Part shown: positions 19,815 to 29,937 of the stretch, piece after piece
How positions within the stretch are numbered: position 1 is the stretch's first letter
How the letters are laid out: every line of letters begins with the position of its first letter
NCBI RefSeq assembly: GCF_006438965.1
Contig: NZ_RCZM01000005.1
Location: 186,001-250,000 of the forward strand
Direction of reading: 5' to 3'
Source: Pedococcus bigeumensis
Lineage (GTDB): Bacteria > Actinomycetota > Actinomycetes > Actinomycetales > Dermatophilaceae
DNA length: 64,000 nucleotides
The notes under the pieces: generated by a model
Databases searched by the model: none
The model's input: only the letters and a program-made list of their open reading frames with translations
Told to the model about the DNA's origin: nothing
Translations under genes and position numbers: made by a program

Positions 19815-19820
19815 GACGAC

Positions 19821-20504
19821 ATGGCTTTCTTGACGCGCTACACCGACGATCCCTCCGCACCCACTGTCGGCGGCGCCCTGCGCGACCTGTTCCTCCGCGC
19901 CGTGGCCCCAGCCGTTGCCCTCTGGGCCGCGATCGTCGGGGTCGGGCTGCTCATCAAGGGCCCCCTCGGTGGCCTGCCCTCAGAGGAATCCATCAGCAAG
20001 GACGTCCAAGGGCTGCGGAGTCCGAGGTGGGACGACGTCACCTTGGTGTGGTCACACATCGGCAACACCGAGATCGTCATCGGTGTCTGTGTCGTGGCGG
20101 TCGCCCTCATCTGGTGGCGCACCCGACAGTGGTGGGTGGCCGCCATACCGGCGATCGCGATCGCCCTCCAGGCCACCGTCTTCGTGATCGCGACGGCAGT
20201 CGTGGCCAGGCCCCGCCCGCACGTACCCCACCTCGACCCCGCTCCCCCGACCTCGAGCTACCCGAGCGGTCACGTCGGCGCGTCCACAGCGCTGTACGTC
20301 AGCTTCGCACTGCTTGCCCAACGGATCGAGCGAACGGTGCTGCGCCGAGTCGTGACGACGCTGTTCCTCGTCATCCCCGTGCTCGTGGCGTGGGCCCGCC
20401 TCTACCGGGGCATGCACCACCTGACCGACATCCTCGTGGGTGCCGCCAACGGCCTGGCCTGCGCGCTGCTCGCGTGGGCCTACCTGCGGCGCAAGCGCTC
20501 CTAG
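19821..20504 (+). CDS. Second PAP2 family membrane phosphatase
   Basis: A 227-residue PAP2 protein with signature blocks VVARPRPHVPHLD, YPSGHVGASTALYV and ARLYRGMHHLTDILVG, in the same order as its upstream neighbour. The sequences are clearly divergent, so this is an old duplication or an independent acquisition. The ATG at 19821 has GGAG upstream at suitable spacing. The two PAP2 genes probably form an operon, perhaps for lipid or cell-envelope carrier recycling. Confidence 0.88.
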   Translation: MAFLTRYTDDPSAPTVGGALRDLFLRAVAPAVALWAAIVGVGLLIKGPLGGLPSEESISKDVQGLRSPRWDDVTLVWSHIGNTEIVIGVCVVAVALIWWRTRQWWVAAIPAIAIALQATVFVIATAVVARPRPHVPHLDPAPPTSSYPSGHVGASTALYVSFALLAQRIERTVLRRVVTTLFLVIPVLVAWARLYRGMHHLTDILVGAANGLACALLAWAYLRRKRS

Positions 20505-20512
20505 CAGCGCTT
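20493..20512. terminator. Small hairpin between convergent genes
   Basis: Seven-bp perfect arms (AAGCGCT/AGCGCTT) with a 6-base loop spanning the stop codon of the second PAP2 gene, facing the SpoIIE gene end. It is short, so its strength as a terminator is doubtful. Confidence 0.4.
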
Positions 20513-20590
20513 CCGACCCGCGGCTCGAGCTCGTAGAGGACCGCCAGCAAGGGGGCGTGGGCGGGGCGTCCATCCGCATGGCGGCTGGGG

Positions 20591-22378
20591 TCACCCTGCG
20601 ACAGCGCGGCGGTGACGGCGCAGTGCCAGCGCGGCCACGTCGTCGTCGTGCGTCTCGTCCGCCACGGCGGTGACGGTGCTCTGCAGACCCCGGTGCAGGT
20701 CCACGTCAGCCAGGGCAACCAGCGCGGCCGAGAGCCGCCCCCGACCGGTGTCGATGTCCTCGGTACGACGCTCGATCAGCCCATCGGTGAAGAGCAGGAC
20801 GGTGTCGCCCGGATCGAACCGGACCCGGTGCGAGCGACGTGGCCCCTCGCCGATCGCCAACGGGCCACCGTCCGCCCCCGGGAACTGCTCGACCGACGAG
20901 TCAGCCCGCAGGAGGACCGGAGCAGGGTGACCGGCATTCGCGACCAGCAGCTCATTGCCTGCCGGATCGACCAGCAGGTAGGCCAGCGTGACGAACTGGT
21001 CGTCGCCGAACTGGGCGAGCATCCTGTCGAGCTTGGTGAGGACCACGTCGGGGAGTGGGTCCGACGCGAGGTAGGCGCGCACCGACGCGCGCATCTGCGC
21101 CATCGAGGCTGCCGCCTCCACCCCGCGTCCCATCACGTCTCCGACGAAGAGCGCCACCCGACCATCAGGCAGGGCGATCACGTCGTAGAAGTCGCCTCCC
21201 ACCTCGGTCCGGCCTGAGGGGGTGTAGCTCACCGCGACGTCGCAGCCCTCGACAGCGGGCAGGGCGGACGGCAGGACGGCGTGCTGCAGCCGGACCGCGA
21301 CCGCCGAGATCTCGCTGTGCAGCTCGGAGTTGTCGATGGAGACAGCGGCTCGGCGGGCGAGGTCCTCGGCGAACTCGAGGTCGCCCTGCGTGTAGCGGCG
21401 CTGGGACTCTGCGCTCACCCAGGTGATGACGCCCAGCGTGCGGCCGCGGGCGATCAGCGGGACGGTGACCGCGCTGTACAACGCCAGCTCCCGGGCGATC
21501 CGCAGGTGCTCCGCATCCCTGGCCGCGGCGACCAGCATCTCGTCGGTGATCTCCTGGATCAGCTCGCTGCGCCCCGTCCTGATCACCTGCCACGGGCCGC
21601 TGCCCGAGTCCGGGTCCGTGGGGTACCGCTCCGCGATCTCGTGTGCGTACGCCACCTTCGCCGGGTCGACGTGAGCCACGGCAAGTCGGCGCAGCCGGTT
21701 GTCCTTGACCAGGTCGATCGCGCACCAGTCGGCAAAAGTCGGCACCGCCAGTCGAGCGACCCGCGCCAGCGTGGCCTCGTAGTCGAGGCTGCTGGCGAGC
21801 TCCGCCGACGCCTCGGCCAGGAAGGACAGCTTCGCCTGGCGCTCCGCGGCCTCCTGCTCGGCCTGGATCCGCAGCAACCCCTGGGCGCAGGTGTCGGCCA
21901 GGATGTCGAGGCAGTCCAGCTCCGCCGGCTCGAACTCCCGCTGCCCCGGGAAGGAGAGTCCGATCGCACCCAACGTCTCGCTGGCTGTCTTCAGCGGCAG
22001 CACCAGCAGCGAGCGCTCCCCTCGATCAATGCTGGGGTTTGCGGGGTAGGCATCGAGGATCTCGGCACGTCCGGCCAGGATCAGGCGACACCCCGACCGG
22101 ATGACATCCGCCGCGGGAGTGGCCGTGGCCAAGGGATACGTCGCGAAGGCCTCGGCGTCCCCGTCGAGGCCGCCGCGAAGCCCCATGAGTCGGACGACGT
22201 CCTGCCCCTCCCTGAGGCTGAGCGAGGCGATGGTGGCCCCCACGGCCTCAGCGCTGTGCTCGACGACGATCCTCGTCACGTCCTCGGCACTCGCCGCCCG
22301 GATCAGCTCGGCAGTCACGCGGGCGAGCCCCGTCAGTCGGTAGTCCAGCCGCCCTTCATTGCGGGACCCGTGTGTCAT
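20591..22378 (-). CDS. GAF-GAF-SpoIIE (PP2C) serine phosphatase
   Basis: A 595-residue cytosolic protein. Residues ~20-165 form one GAF-like domain, ~185-340 a second, and ~360-590 a SpoIIE/RsbU-type PP2C phosphatase. The phosphatase has metal-binding acidic motifs GGDFYDVIAL, FVGDVMGRGVEAA, DGLIERR and a final DDDVAALALR. Such enzymes dephosphorylate anti-anti-sigma factors and so release a stress sigma factor. No STAS or RsbW partner lies in this window. ATG 22378 removes a spurious 76-residue upstream extension. Its neighbour glsB and the nearby katE carry SigB/SigF-like promoters, which fits this role. Confidence 0.88.
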   Translation of the reverse strand: MTHGSRNEGRLDYRLTGLARVTAELIRAASAEDVTRIVVEHSAEAVGATIASLSLREGQDVVRLMGLRGGLDGDAEAFATYPLATATPAADVIRSGCRLILAGRAEILDAYPANPSIDRGERSLLVLPLKTASETLGAIGLSFPGQREFEPAELDCLDILADTCAQGLLRIQAEQEAAERQAKLSFLAEASAELASSLDYEATLARVARLAVPTFADWCAIDLVKDNRLRRLAVAHVDPAKVAYAHEIAERYPTDPDSGSGPWQVIRTGRSELIQEITDEMLVAAARDAEHLRIARELALYSAVTVPLIARGRTLGVITWVSAESQRRYTQGDLEFAEDLARRAAVSIDNSELHSEISAVAVRLQHAVLPSALPAVEGCDVAVSYTPSGRTEVGGDFYDVIALPDGRVALFVGDVMGRGVEAAASMAQMRASVRAYLASDPLPDVVLTKLDRMLAQFGDDQFVTLAYLLVDPAGNELLVANAGHPAPVLLRADSSVEQFPGADGGPLAIGEGPRRSHRVRFDPGDTVLLFTDGLIERRTEDIDTGRGRLSAALVALADVDLHRGLQSTVTAVADETHDDDVAALALRRHRRAVAG

Positions 22379-22454
22379 GCCGACATGATGGCAGCGGGCG
22401 TAGCGGGACGCGGGGCGATCGCCGTTTATGCACCGATTGCACCCCCCAGCTCCT

Positions 22455-22469
22455 CCAGCCTCAGGCTGG
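22455..22469. repeat. Short 7-bp-arm palindrome upstream of the GlsB-like gene
   Basis: CCAGCCT and AGGCTGG flank a single central C. The site lies 14 bp upstream of the -35 element of the predicted stress promoter, in the divergent intergenic region 22379-22593. It could be an operator; nothing identifies the protein. Confidence 0.35.
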
Positions 22470-22482
22470 TCCGGGATGGCAC

Positions 22483-22507
22483 GTTTGGACGACTGGATTC
22501 TGGGCAC
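22483..22507 (+). promoter_or_regulatory. SigB/SigF-type promoter of the GlsB-like gene
   Basis: GTTT (22483-22486), a 15-base spacer and GGGCAC (22502-22507) match the GTTT-N14-18-GGGTAT-like consensus of actinobacterial general-stress sigma factors. It lies about 87 bp upstream of the ATG at 22594. Confidence 0.5.
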
Positions 22508-22593
22508 AGGGGAAGGGCACGACGAACGCAAGCCGGCCACTCTTCTGGTGGCCACACGGCTTGGACTCACCAACGCACCTAGGAGCACCACCC

Positions 22594-22869
22594 ATGATCG
22601 GAACAATCATCGGCGCCATCATCGCCGGCCTCGTGATCGGCGCGCTGGCCAGGCTCGTCCTGCCCGGCAAGCAGAACATCTCTGTCCTGGTCACCATCGT
22701 CCTGGGCATCCTCGGGTCGCTCATCGGCTCGTGGATCGTCTACCAGATCGGCTACAACAACGACAACGGCGGGTTCAAGATCATCCCGTTCATCGCCGGC
22801 ATCGTCGTGGCGGCCGTTCTGATCGTGATCTACGGCAACGTCTCCGGCCGACGGACGTCGACCCGCTGA
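22594..22869 (+). CDS. GlsB/YeaQ/YmgE family stress-associated membrane protein
   Basis: A 91-residue, Gly/Ile-rich protein with three membrane helices and the family pattern IIAGLVIGALARLVLPGKQN, then LGILGSLIGSWI, ending in a short basic tail. The family is also called transglycosylase-associated and is often stress induced; its molecular role is unknown. ATG 22594 has AGGAG eight bases upstream. A SigB-like promoter precedes it. Confidence 0.85.
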   Translation: MIGTIIGAIIAGLVIGALARLVLPGKQNISVLVTIVLGILGSLIGSWIVYQIGYNNDNGGFKIIPFIAGIVVAAVLIVIYGNVSGRRTSTR

Positions 22870-22991
22870 CCTGAGCAGTCCCGCTCCAGTGGGCCCATCC
22901 ATCCTCGGCCGTGTCGGTTCCCGGGACATCCCGGTCGACGCCCGCGCAGCCGAGGGTGGATGGCTCACGTCGACGGTGGAAGTGTGGTCAC

Positions 22992-24698
22992 ATGCAGATG
23001 TCCAAGACGGCCGACCTGTGGTGGAAGACCGCGGTGTTCTACTGCGCCGACGTCCAGACCTTCCTCGACGCGGACGGTGACGGGCAGGGCGACCTGACGG
23101 GGATGGCCCACCGGGTCGACTACCTGGCCGACCTCGGCGTCACGTGCCTGTGGCTGATGCCGCTCTACCCGACGCGGGACGTCGACGACGGGTACGACAT
23201 CACGGACTTCCTCAGCGTCGACCCGCGCCTTGGCGACCTCGGTGACTTCGTCGAGCTGGTCCGGATCGCGCGGTCGCGTGGCATCCGGGTCATCCTCGAC
23301 TTCGTCATGAACCACACCTCGGACCACCACCCGTGGTTCAAGGAGGCTCGCAAGGACACCGCGAACCCCTACCGGGACTACTACGTGTGGCGCTCCACCG
23401 CCCCACCGGACACCTCCGCCCTGGTCGTCTTTCCCGACCAGGAGGACAGCATCTGGGAGAAGGACGACCGCACCGACCAGTGGTACCTGCACAACTTCTA
23501 CAAGACCCAGCCCGACCTGAACACGGCCAACCCCAAGGTCCGCGACGAGATCGTCAAGGTGATGGGGCTGTGGCTGGGCCTCGGCGTCTCGGGCTTTCGC
23601 ATCGACGCGGTGCCCTTCCTCTTCGCCCAGGACACGCTGCCCAAGAAGGACCAGAAGTTCGAGTGGGATCCCCACCTGGCGCTGCGGCACGTCAAGGCGT
23701 TCTGTGGCCGACGCGGTAGTGAGGTGGTCCTCCTCGGAGAGGTGAACGTGGCCCGCGCCGAGCAGGCTGCCTTCTTCGGCGGCGCGGACGGCGACGAGCT
23801 CACCATGCAGTTCGACTTCATCGCCATGCAGGCCACCTGGCTCTCCCTCGCCCGTGGCGACGCAGGACCCCTGGTCGAGGCACTGCGCGGCCGGCCGGAG
23901 GCCGACGAGGAGAGCCAGTGGGTGAACTTCCTGCGCAACCACGACGAGCTCACCCTCGACAAGCTCACCGACGAGGAGCGGCAGGAGGTCTTTGACGCCT
24001 TCGGGCCCGACCCGGACATGCAGCTCTATGGTCGCGGCCTGCGCCGGAGGCTGCCGACGATGCTGGACGGCGACCCCCGTCGCATCCGACTCGCCTACTC
24101 GTTGATGTTCTCGCTGCCCGGCAGCCCGGTTCTCTTCTACGGCGAGGAGATCGGCATGGGCGAGAACCTCGACGTGCCAGGCAGGTATGCCGTGCGGACG
24201 CCCATGCAGTGGAGCGCGGCTCAGAACGGTGGCTTCTCCAAGGCGGCCAAGCGCCGGCTGCCGAGGCCGCTGACCGAAGGCGCCTATGGGCCGGACCACG
24301 TCAACGTGGCCTCCCAGCGCAACGACCCCGACTCGCTGTGGACCTTCATCGCCCAGCTGATCCGGCGCTATCGGCAGTCGCCCGAGCTCGGCTGGGGCCC
24401 GTTCCACCCTCTCGAGCAGCCGTTCGACGCCGTCCTGGCGCACGTCGCCAAGGTAGACTCGTGGGCCACCATCGCGGTCCACAACCTCGGTCCGGACGCC
24501 TGCCGGGTGCCCCTGTCCCTTGCCTCGGTTGCCGGCGACGACCTGCCACCGATCGCCCACCTCACGGACCTGCTCGACGACTACCGGCTCGAGCCGGTCA
24601 CGGACGGATCGGCGACGCCGTCCATCGAGGTGGATCTCGAGGGCTACGGGTGCCGCTGGCTGCAGGTCATCCGCGAGGGAGACGAGCGGATCGCGTGA
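22992..24698 (+). CDS. GH13 family glycoside hydrolase, trehalose synthase/alpha-amylase-like
   Basis: A 568-residue enzyme with the GH13 barrel motifs: VMNHTSDHHPWF near residue 105, GFRIDAVPF with the nucleophile Asp near 203, LLGEVN with the acid/base Glu near 250, and LRNHDELTLD near 316. The N-terminal pattern WWKTAVFYCADVQTFLDADGDGQGDLTG resembles trehalose synthase (maltose to trehalose) and related alpha-glucosyl transferring enzymes. The length is close to TreS, but the substrate is not certain. ATG 22992 is chosen; a second ATG lies two codons later. It is followed at 40 bp by an SRPBCC gene. Confidence 0.82.
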   Translation: MQMSKTADLWWKTAVFYCADVQTFLDADGDGQGDLTGMAHRVDYLADLGVTCLWLMPLYPTRDVDDGYDITDFLSVDPRLGDLGDFVELVRIARSRGIRVILDFVMNHTSDHHPWFKEARKDTANPYRDYYVWRSTAPPDTSALVVFPDQEDSIWEKDDRTDQWYLHNFYKTQPDLNTANPKVRDEIVKVMGLWLGLGVSGFRIDAVPFLFAQDTLPKKDQKFEWDPHLALRHVKAFCGRRGSEVVLLGEVNVARAEQAAFFGGADGDELTMQFDFIAMQATWLSLARGDAGPLVEALRGRPEADEESQWVNFLRNHDELTLDKLTDEERQEVFDAFGPDPDMQLYGRGLRRRLPTMLDGDPRRIRLAYSLMFSLPGSPVLFYGEEIGMGENLDVPGRYAVRTPMQWSAAQNGGFSKAAKRRLPRPLTEGAYGPDHVNVASQRNDPDSLWTFIAQLIRRYRQSPELGWGPFHPLEQPFDAVLAHVAKVDSWATIAVHNLGPDACRVPLSLASVAGDDLPPIAHLTDLLDDYRLEPVTDGSATPSIEVDLEGYGCRWLQVIREGDERIA

Positions 24699-24738
24699 CC
24701 TCAACCGTGCACCGTTCGACCGGAGAGAGAACCTGACC

Positions 24739-25218
24739 ATGCACCACCCGAGCACTGGCGTCATCACCGTGACCCGCGACATCGAGGCGCCCGCACAAGC
24801 CGTCTGGGACGTCCTTGCCGACGGATGGTTCTACGCCACGTGGGTCGTGGGCGCCTCGCGCGTCAGGGACGTCGACCACGAGTGGCCGGCGGAGGGGGCG
24901 CGCATCCACCACTCCGTCGGGGTGTGGCCGACCGTCCTCAGCGACACGACCCACGTCGTCCGCTGCACCGAGCCGACCGAGCTCGTTCTCAAGGCGCGAG
25001 GTTGGCCAGTGGGTGAGGCCAAGGTGGTCCTCACGGTCACGCCGGGCAGCGACCTGTCGTGCACGGTGGCCATGGCCGAGGACGCCGTGGCGGGGCCGGG
25101 CACCCTGCTGCCACGACCACTACGCCAGCTCGCCATCGGCCCCCGCAATGCCGAGGCGCTGCGGCGCCTTGCCTACATCGCCGAGGGCAGGCACCGCGAA
25201 CGCGTCGCCGGACGCTGA
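24739..25218 (+). CDS. SRPBCC family protein
   Basis: A 159-residue single START-like domain beginning GVITVTRDIEAPAQAVWDVLADGWFYATWVVG, the typical entry of polyketide cyclase/dehydrase-like SRPBCC proteins. The pattern of strands and the final helix (PRNAEALRRLAYIAEGRH) fit. ATG 24739 has GGAGAGAG upstream. It probably shares a transcript with the GH13 gene. The ligand is unknown. Confidence 0.75.
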   Translation: MHHPSTGVITVTRDIEAPAQAVWDVLADGWFYATWVVGASRVRDVDHEWPAEGARIHHSVGVWPTVLSDTTHVVRCTEPTELVLKARGWPVGEAKVVLTVTPGSDLSCTVAMAEDAVAGPGTLLPRPLRQLAIGPRNAEALRRLAYIAEGRHRERVAGR

Positions 25219-25246
25219 TCGACGACGGCGCCCGTCAGTGCTCCCG

Positions 25247-27394
<2,148 letters not shown>

Positions 27395-27488
27395 GGCGAC
27401 CTCTCTCGATGCGACGGAACAGTGTGTGCCGGACGTGCAGTCGTGGGCACGGCGGTACCCAGACGCAGCCTGCACGATCTCAGACCCC

Positions 27489-27513
27489 CTACCCGCCTGC
27501 TTCGACCGCAAAC
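27489..27513 (-). promoter_or_regulatory. SigB/SigF-type promoter of katE
   Basis: On the minus strand GTTT (27513-27510), a 15-base spacer and GGGTAG (27494-27489) match the general-stress sigma consensus. The spacer equals that of the GlsB-like gene promoter. It lies ~95 bp before the katE ATG. Confidence 0.55.
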
Positions 27514-27617
27514 ACGGTTCCTCGCGGTGGGGCTCACGGGGCCATCGGGACCGGTGTTGTGAACCGGGAACTGGAGCGGAACCGGCGATGCCAAGATTTT
27601 CCCGGAGGGGACTTGAC

Positions 27618-28352
27618 GTGCGTCCGGCCGTTCGTATCATCTTTGTCGAAGGTCAAGAAGTGGCCTCTCTGAACACGTGGTTGCTGGTCCCGCGGCGGTC
27701 TCTTGCGATGGAGGGTCTGATGTCATTTCTCGCGTCCTTGACGGACGAACCTGCGCTGTTCTTCGAGTACGACGCCATCGCAGACCGGTGGACCTGTTCG
27801 GCCGGTCTTCGTGAGCTGTACGCCATCCCACCCGGCCAGGATCCGACGACCGAGCTGATGTTGGATCGCGTCGTGGAGGAAGACCGACCGGTGGTCCGGC
27901 AGCGGTTCGAGGAGGTCGTTCGTCGGGCCAGCCCCTTCTCACTCGAGTACCGCCTCGTCGCCCCCGACGGACGGACGCGGCGCCTCGTCCTCGTGGGGCA
28001 GAGCGAAGACGCAGGCGGTGAGGTCAAGCAGCTCTCGGGATTCATCGTCGACATCACCCAGACGATGCGGGAGGGCGCCGCAGAGGCGGTGCTGGCCTCC
28101 ACCGAGCATCGCGCGGCGATCGAGCAGGCCAAGGGCGCGCTCATGCTCAGCTTCGGGATCGGGGAGGACGCGGCGTTCGAGATGCTGCGCACCTACTCCA
28201 ACCAGCACAACACCAAGCTGGTCCGCGTGGCGGAGTACATCATCGCCGGCTTGGCCGACCCAGCCTTCGCGCGCGAAGAGCCGGTCCGCTGCCTCATCGA
28301 CATCCTGCTCAGCCTGGAGAGCCACGAGGCGGACGCCCTGGACTCGGCCTGA
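27618..28352 (+). CDS. PAS-ANTAR transcription antitermination regulator
   Basis: About 244 residues. A PAS fold spans roughly 45-140 ([21 protein letters not shown] to [12 protein letters not shown]). A C-terminal ANTAR domain follows ([46 protein letters not shown]), a three-helix RNA-binding unit that recognises paired hexaloop hairpins and prevents termination. GTG 27618 is preferred because GGAGGGG lies seven bases upstream; ATG 27588 and ATG 27720 are alternatives. It is divergent from katE. The RNA target is not obvious in this window. Confidence 0.85.
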   Translation: MRPAVRIIFVEGQEVASLNTWLLVPRRSLAMEGLMSFLASLTDEPALFFEYDAIADRWTCSAGLRELYAIPPGQDPTTELMLDRVVEEDRPVVRQRFEEVVRRASPFSLEYRLVAPDGRTRRLVLVGQSEDAGGEVKQLSGFIVDITQTMREGAAEAVLASTEHRAAIEQAKGALMLSFGIGEDAAFEMLRTYSNQHNTKLVRVAEYIIAGLADPAFAREEPVRCLIDILLSLESHEADALDSA

Positions 28353-28442
28353 CGGCTTCGGGCCCCTGCGCTCCGCCCGGTGTCAGCTTCGGACCTCCTG
28401 CGTTCCGACGTGTGGCGGCGTTCCGGACCCTAGGTTGGGCCC

Positions 28443-28781
28443 ATGGCGCACTACCAACGCGAGCTGACTGGTGATGTCGACAGCCTGGTCACCTATCTGG
28501 ATCAGGCGATCCCTCAGGGAAGCATCACGGCGAAGTACGAGGCCGGCACCGACCACAGCATCGGCGACGCCCGCATGGTCGTGCGCGCCTACGAGCGCTA
28601 CAGCGCCTTCGGCGGCAACCGGGTGAGCCTGTGCATCAGCATCCTCGCGGTGGGCGACAGGATGTGCCTGTCAGCGGTGAGCGCGGGCGGCAGCCAGGCG
28701 ATGTTCTTCAAGGTGAACACGCTGGGCGAGGAGTCGTTCCTCGCCCGGGCGAGGCAGGCCATCGAGGCCTACCCCTCCTGA
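28443..28781 (+). CDS. DUF6054-like conserved protein
   Basis: A 112-residue protein reading AHYQRELTGDVDSLVTYLDQAI at the start and RMVVRAYERYSAFGGNRVSLCISI in the middle, then SAVSAGGSQAMFFKVNTLGEESFL. I recall this pattern as DUF6054, a small alpha/beta family of unknown function in Firmicutes and Actinobacteria. There are no membrane segments. It stands alone, 90 bp after the ANTAR gene, and the region between them holds only short GC-rich near-repeats. Confidence 0.65.
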   Translation: MAHYQRELTGDVDSLVTYLDQAIPQGSITAKYEAGTDHSIGDARMVVRAYERYSAFGGNRVSLCISILAVGDRMCLSAVSAGGSQAMFFKVNTLGEESFLARARQAIEAYPS

Positions 28782-28816
28782 CGGTCGCGGAGTCCTGAGT
28801 GCCCAGAGCGCGCCAA

Positions 28817-28857
28817 CCAGCAGCAACGCCCCCGACCGGAGTCGAGGGCGCTGCTGG
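28817..28857. terminator. Terminator hairpin downstream of tRNA-Thr
   Basis: Arms 28817-28836 and 28841-28857 pair CCAGCAGC with GCTGCTGG and continue through CGCCC/GGGCG with small bulges, closed by a 4-base loop. It lies between the DUF6054-like gene (plus) and the tRNA gene (minus), and can serve both. Confidence 0.65.
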
Positions 28858-28859
28858 GG

Positions 28860-28936
28860 TGGAGCCTCCTATCGGAATCGAACCGATGACCTATTCATTA
28901 CGAGTGAATCGCTCTGGCCGACTGAGCTAAGGAGGC
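28860..28936 (-). tRNA. tRNA-Thr (anticodon CGU)
   Basis: The minus strand from 28936 folds as a cloverleaf. The acceptor stem is GCCTCCT with AGGAGGC, the D arm contains AGCTCAGTCGG, and the anticodon stem ATTCA/TGAAT carries loop CTCGTAA, giving anticodon CGT that reads ACG (Thr). The T arm is ATCGGTTCGATTCCGAT. The discriminator is T and the terminal CCA is encoded. A TATACT promoter lies just upstream and a hairpin downstream. Confidence 0.95.
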
Positions 28937-28960
28937 AGGTGCCCGAAGGCACGGACGATG

Positions 28961-28990
28961 AGTATACGGATGACCCCTCAGATTTCCGAA
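28961..28990 (-). promoter_or_regulatory. Promoter of tRNA-Thr
   Basis: Minus-strand -10 TATACT (28966-28961) with -35-like TTCGGA (28990-28985), 18 bp apart, about 25 bp upstream of the tRNA 5' end. The A/T-rich -10 stands out in this high-GC region. Confidence 0.55.
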
Positions 28991-29055
28991 CCGGCCGCGA
29001 CGCCCCTCGGCGGGCCTCTGCGGAACCCTGACAGCCGGCATGGCGTCCCATCGCC

Positions 29056-29850
29056 ATGAGCACCCAGCCGATGTCCCGTGGAGCGGTCGCCCTGACGACC
29101 GCAGCGTTGCTGGGAGGCGCCTTCTGGGTCGGCTCCCACTCCGGACGCGAAGCCTCCGCCGCGCCCCTCGTCTCGTTCCCCAGCACCACCAGCCCCGGCA
29201 CCCCGGGCAGCCCCGGCAGCAGCCCCGGCATCACCGTGACCGGCACCGCCCAGGTCGCGGGCAAGCCCGACACCCTGCGCCTGGACCTCAGTGTCCAGAC
29301 CCGCGGCGCCACCGTCGACAAGGCGCTCGACGCCGCCAACTCGCTCACCTCACGCGTCCAGTCCTCGCTCACCAGGAACGGCGTCGCGGCCAAGGACATC
29401 CAGACCTCCAACCTGCAGGTCCAACCCGAGTACTCCTACCCCACCAACGCTTCCCCGGTCATCAAGGGCTACACCGTGAGCGAGGGCGTCACCGCCACCC
29501 TCCGCAACCTCGGCAAGGCGGGCAACGCCATCTCCGCCGCAGTCAACGCGGGCGGAAATGCGGTGCAGGTCAACGGGGTCAGCCTCGACCTGGAGGACAA
29601 CGGCAAGCTCCTCACCGCCGCCCGCGACCAGGCCGTGGCGAACGCCAAGACCAAGGCGGAGCAGTACGCCAAGGCCTCCGGCCGCGACCTCGGCGCCGTC
29701 GTTAGCATCACCGAGACCGTCGCCGACCCGCCCCCGGTCAACTACGACATGCGGGCCGCCGCCAAGGCAGCGGACTCCTCGCCCGTCCCGATCCAGGCCG
29801 GCAGCACGAACGTCGGCGTGACCGTCACCGTGGTCTACGCCTTCCGCTGA
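29056..29850 (+). CDS. Exported SIMPL (DUF541) domain protein
   Basis: A 264-residue protein with an N-terminal export segment (VALTTAALLGGAFWVGS, residues ~10-27) and a short Ser/Pro/Gly linker. A SIMPL domain follows: GITVTGTAQVAGKPDTLRLDLSVQTRG, LTSRVQSSLTRNGVAAKDIQTSNLQVQPEY and VGVTVTVVYAF. SIMPL proteins are periplasmic or surface proteins of unclear function. It probably stays anchored or is secreted. ATG 29056 puts the signal segment at the N terminus. It ends 11 bp before a bidirectional terminator built from paired GTATGCCG words. Confidence 0.85.
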   Translation: MSTQPMSRGAVALTTAALLGGAFWVGSHSGREASAAPLVSFPSTTSPGTPGSPGSSPGITVTGTAQVAGKPDTLRLDLSVQTRGATVDKALDAANSLTSRVQSSLTRNGVAAKDIQTSNLQVQPEYSYPTNASPVIKGYTVSEGVTATLRNLGKAGNAISAAVNAGGNAVQVNGVSLDLEDNGKLLTAARDQAVANAKTKAEQYAKASGRDLGAVVSITETVADPPPVNYDMRAAAKAADSSPVPIQAGSTNVGVTVTVVYAFR

Positions 29851-29860
29851 CCAACAGCTC

Positions 29861-29935
29861 GGTATGCCGCGTGCTCGCCTCTCTCAGCCGGCCAGGCACA
29901 GCAGCCTGGTCGCGACGGCGACCACGCGGCATACC
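29861..29935. terminator. Bidirectional terminator with GTATGCCG stem and nested hairpin
   Basis: Arms GGTATGCCGCGTG (29861-29873) and its exact inverse (29923-29935) enclose a second stem CCAGGC/GCCTGG (29892-29909). It lies between the convergent SIMPL and TAP-hydrolase genes. Both arms carry the dispersed octamer. Confidence 0.75.
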
Positions 29936-29937
29936 GG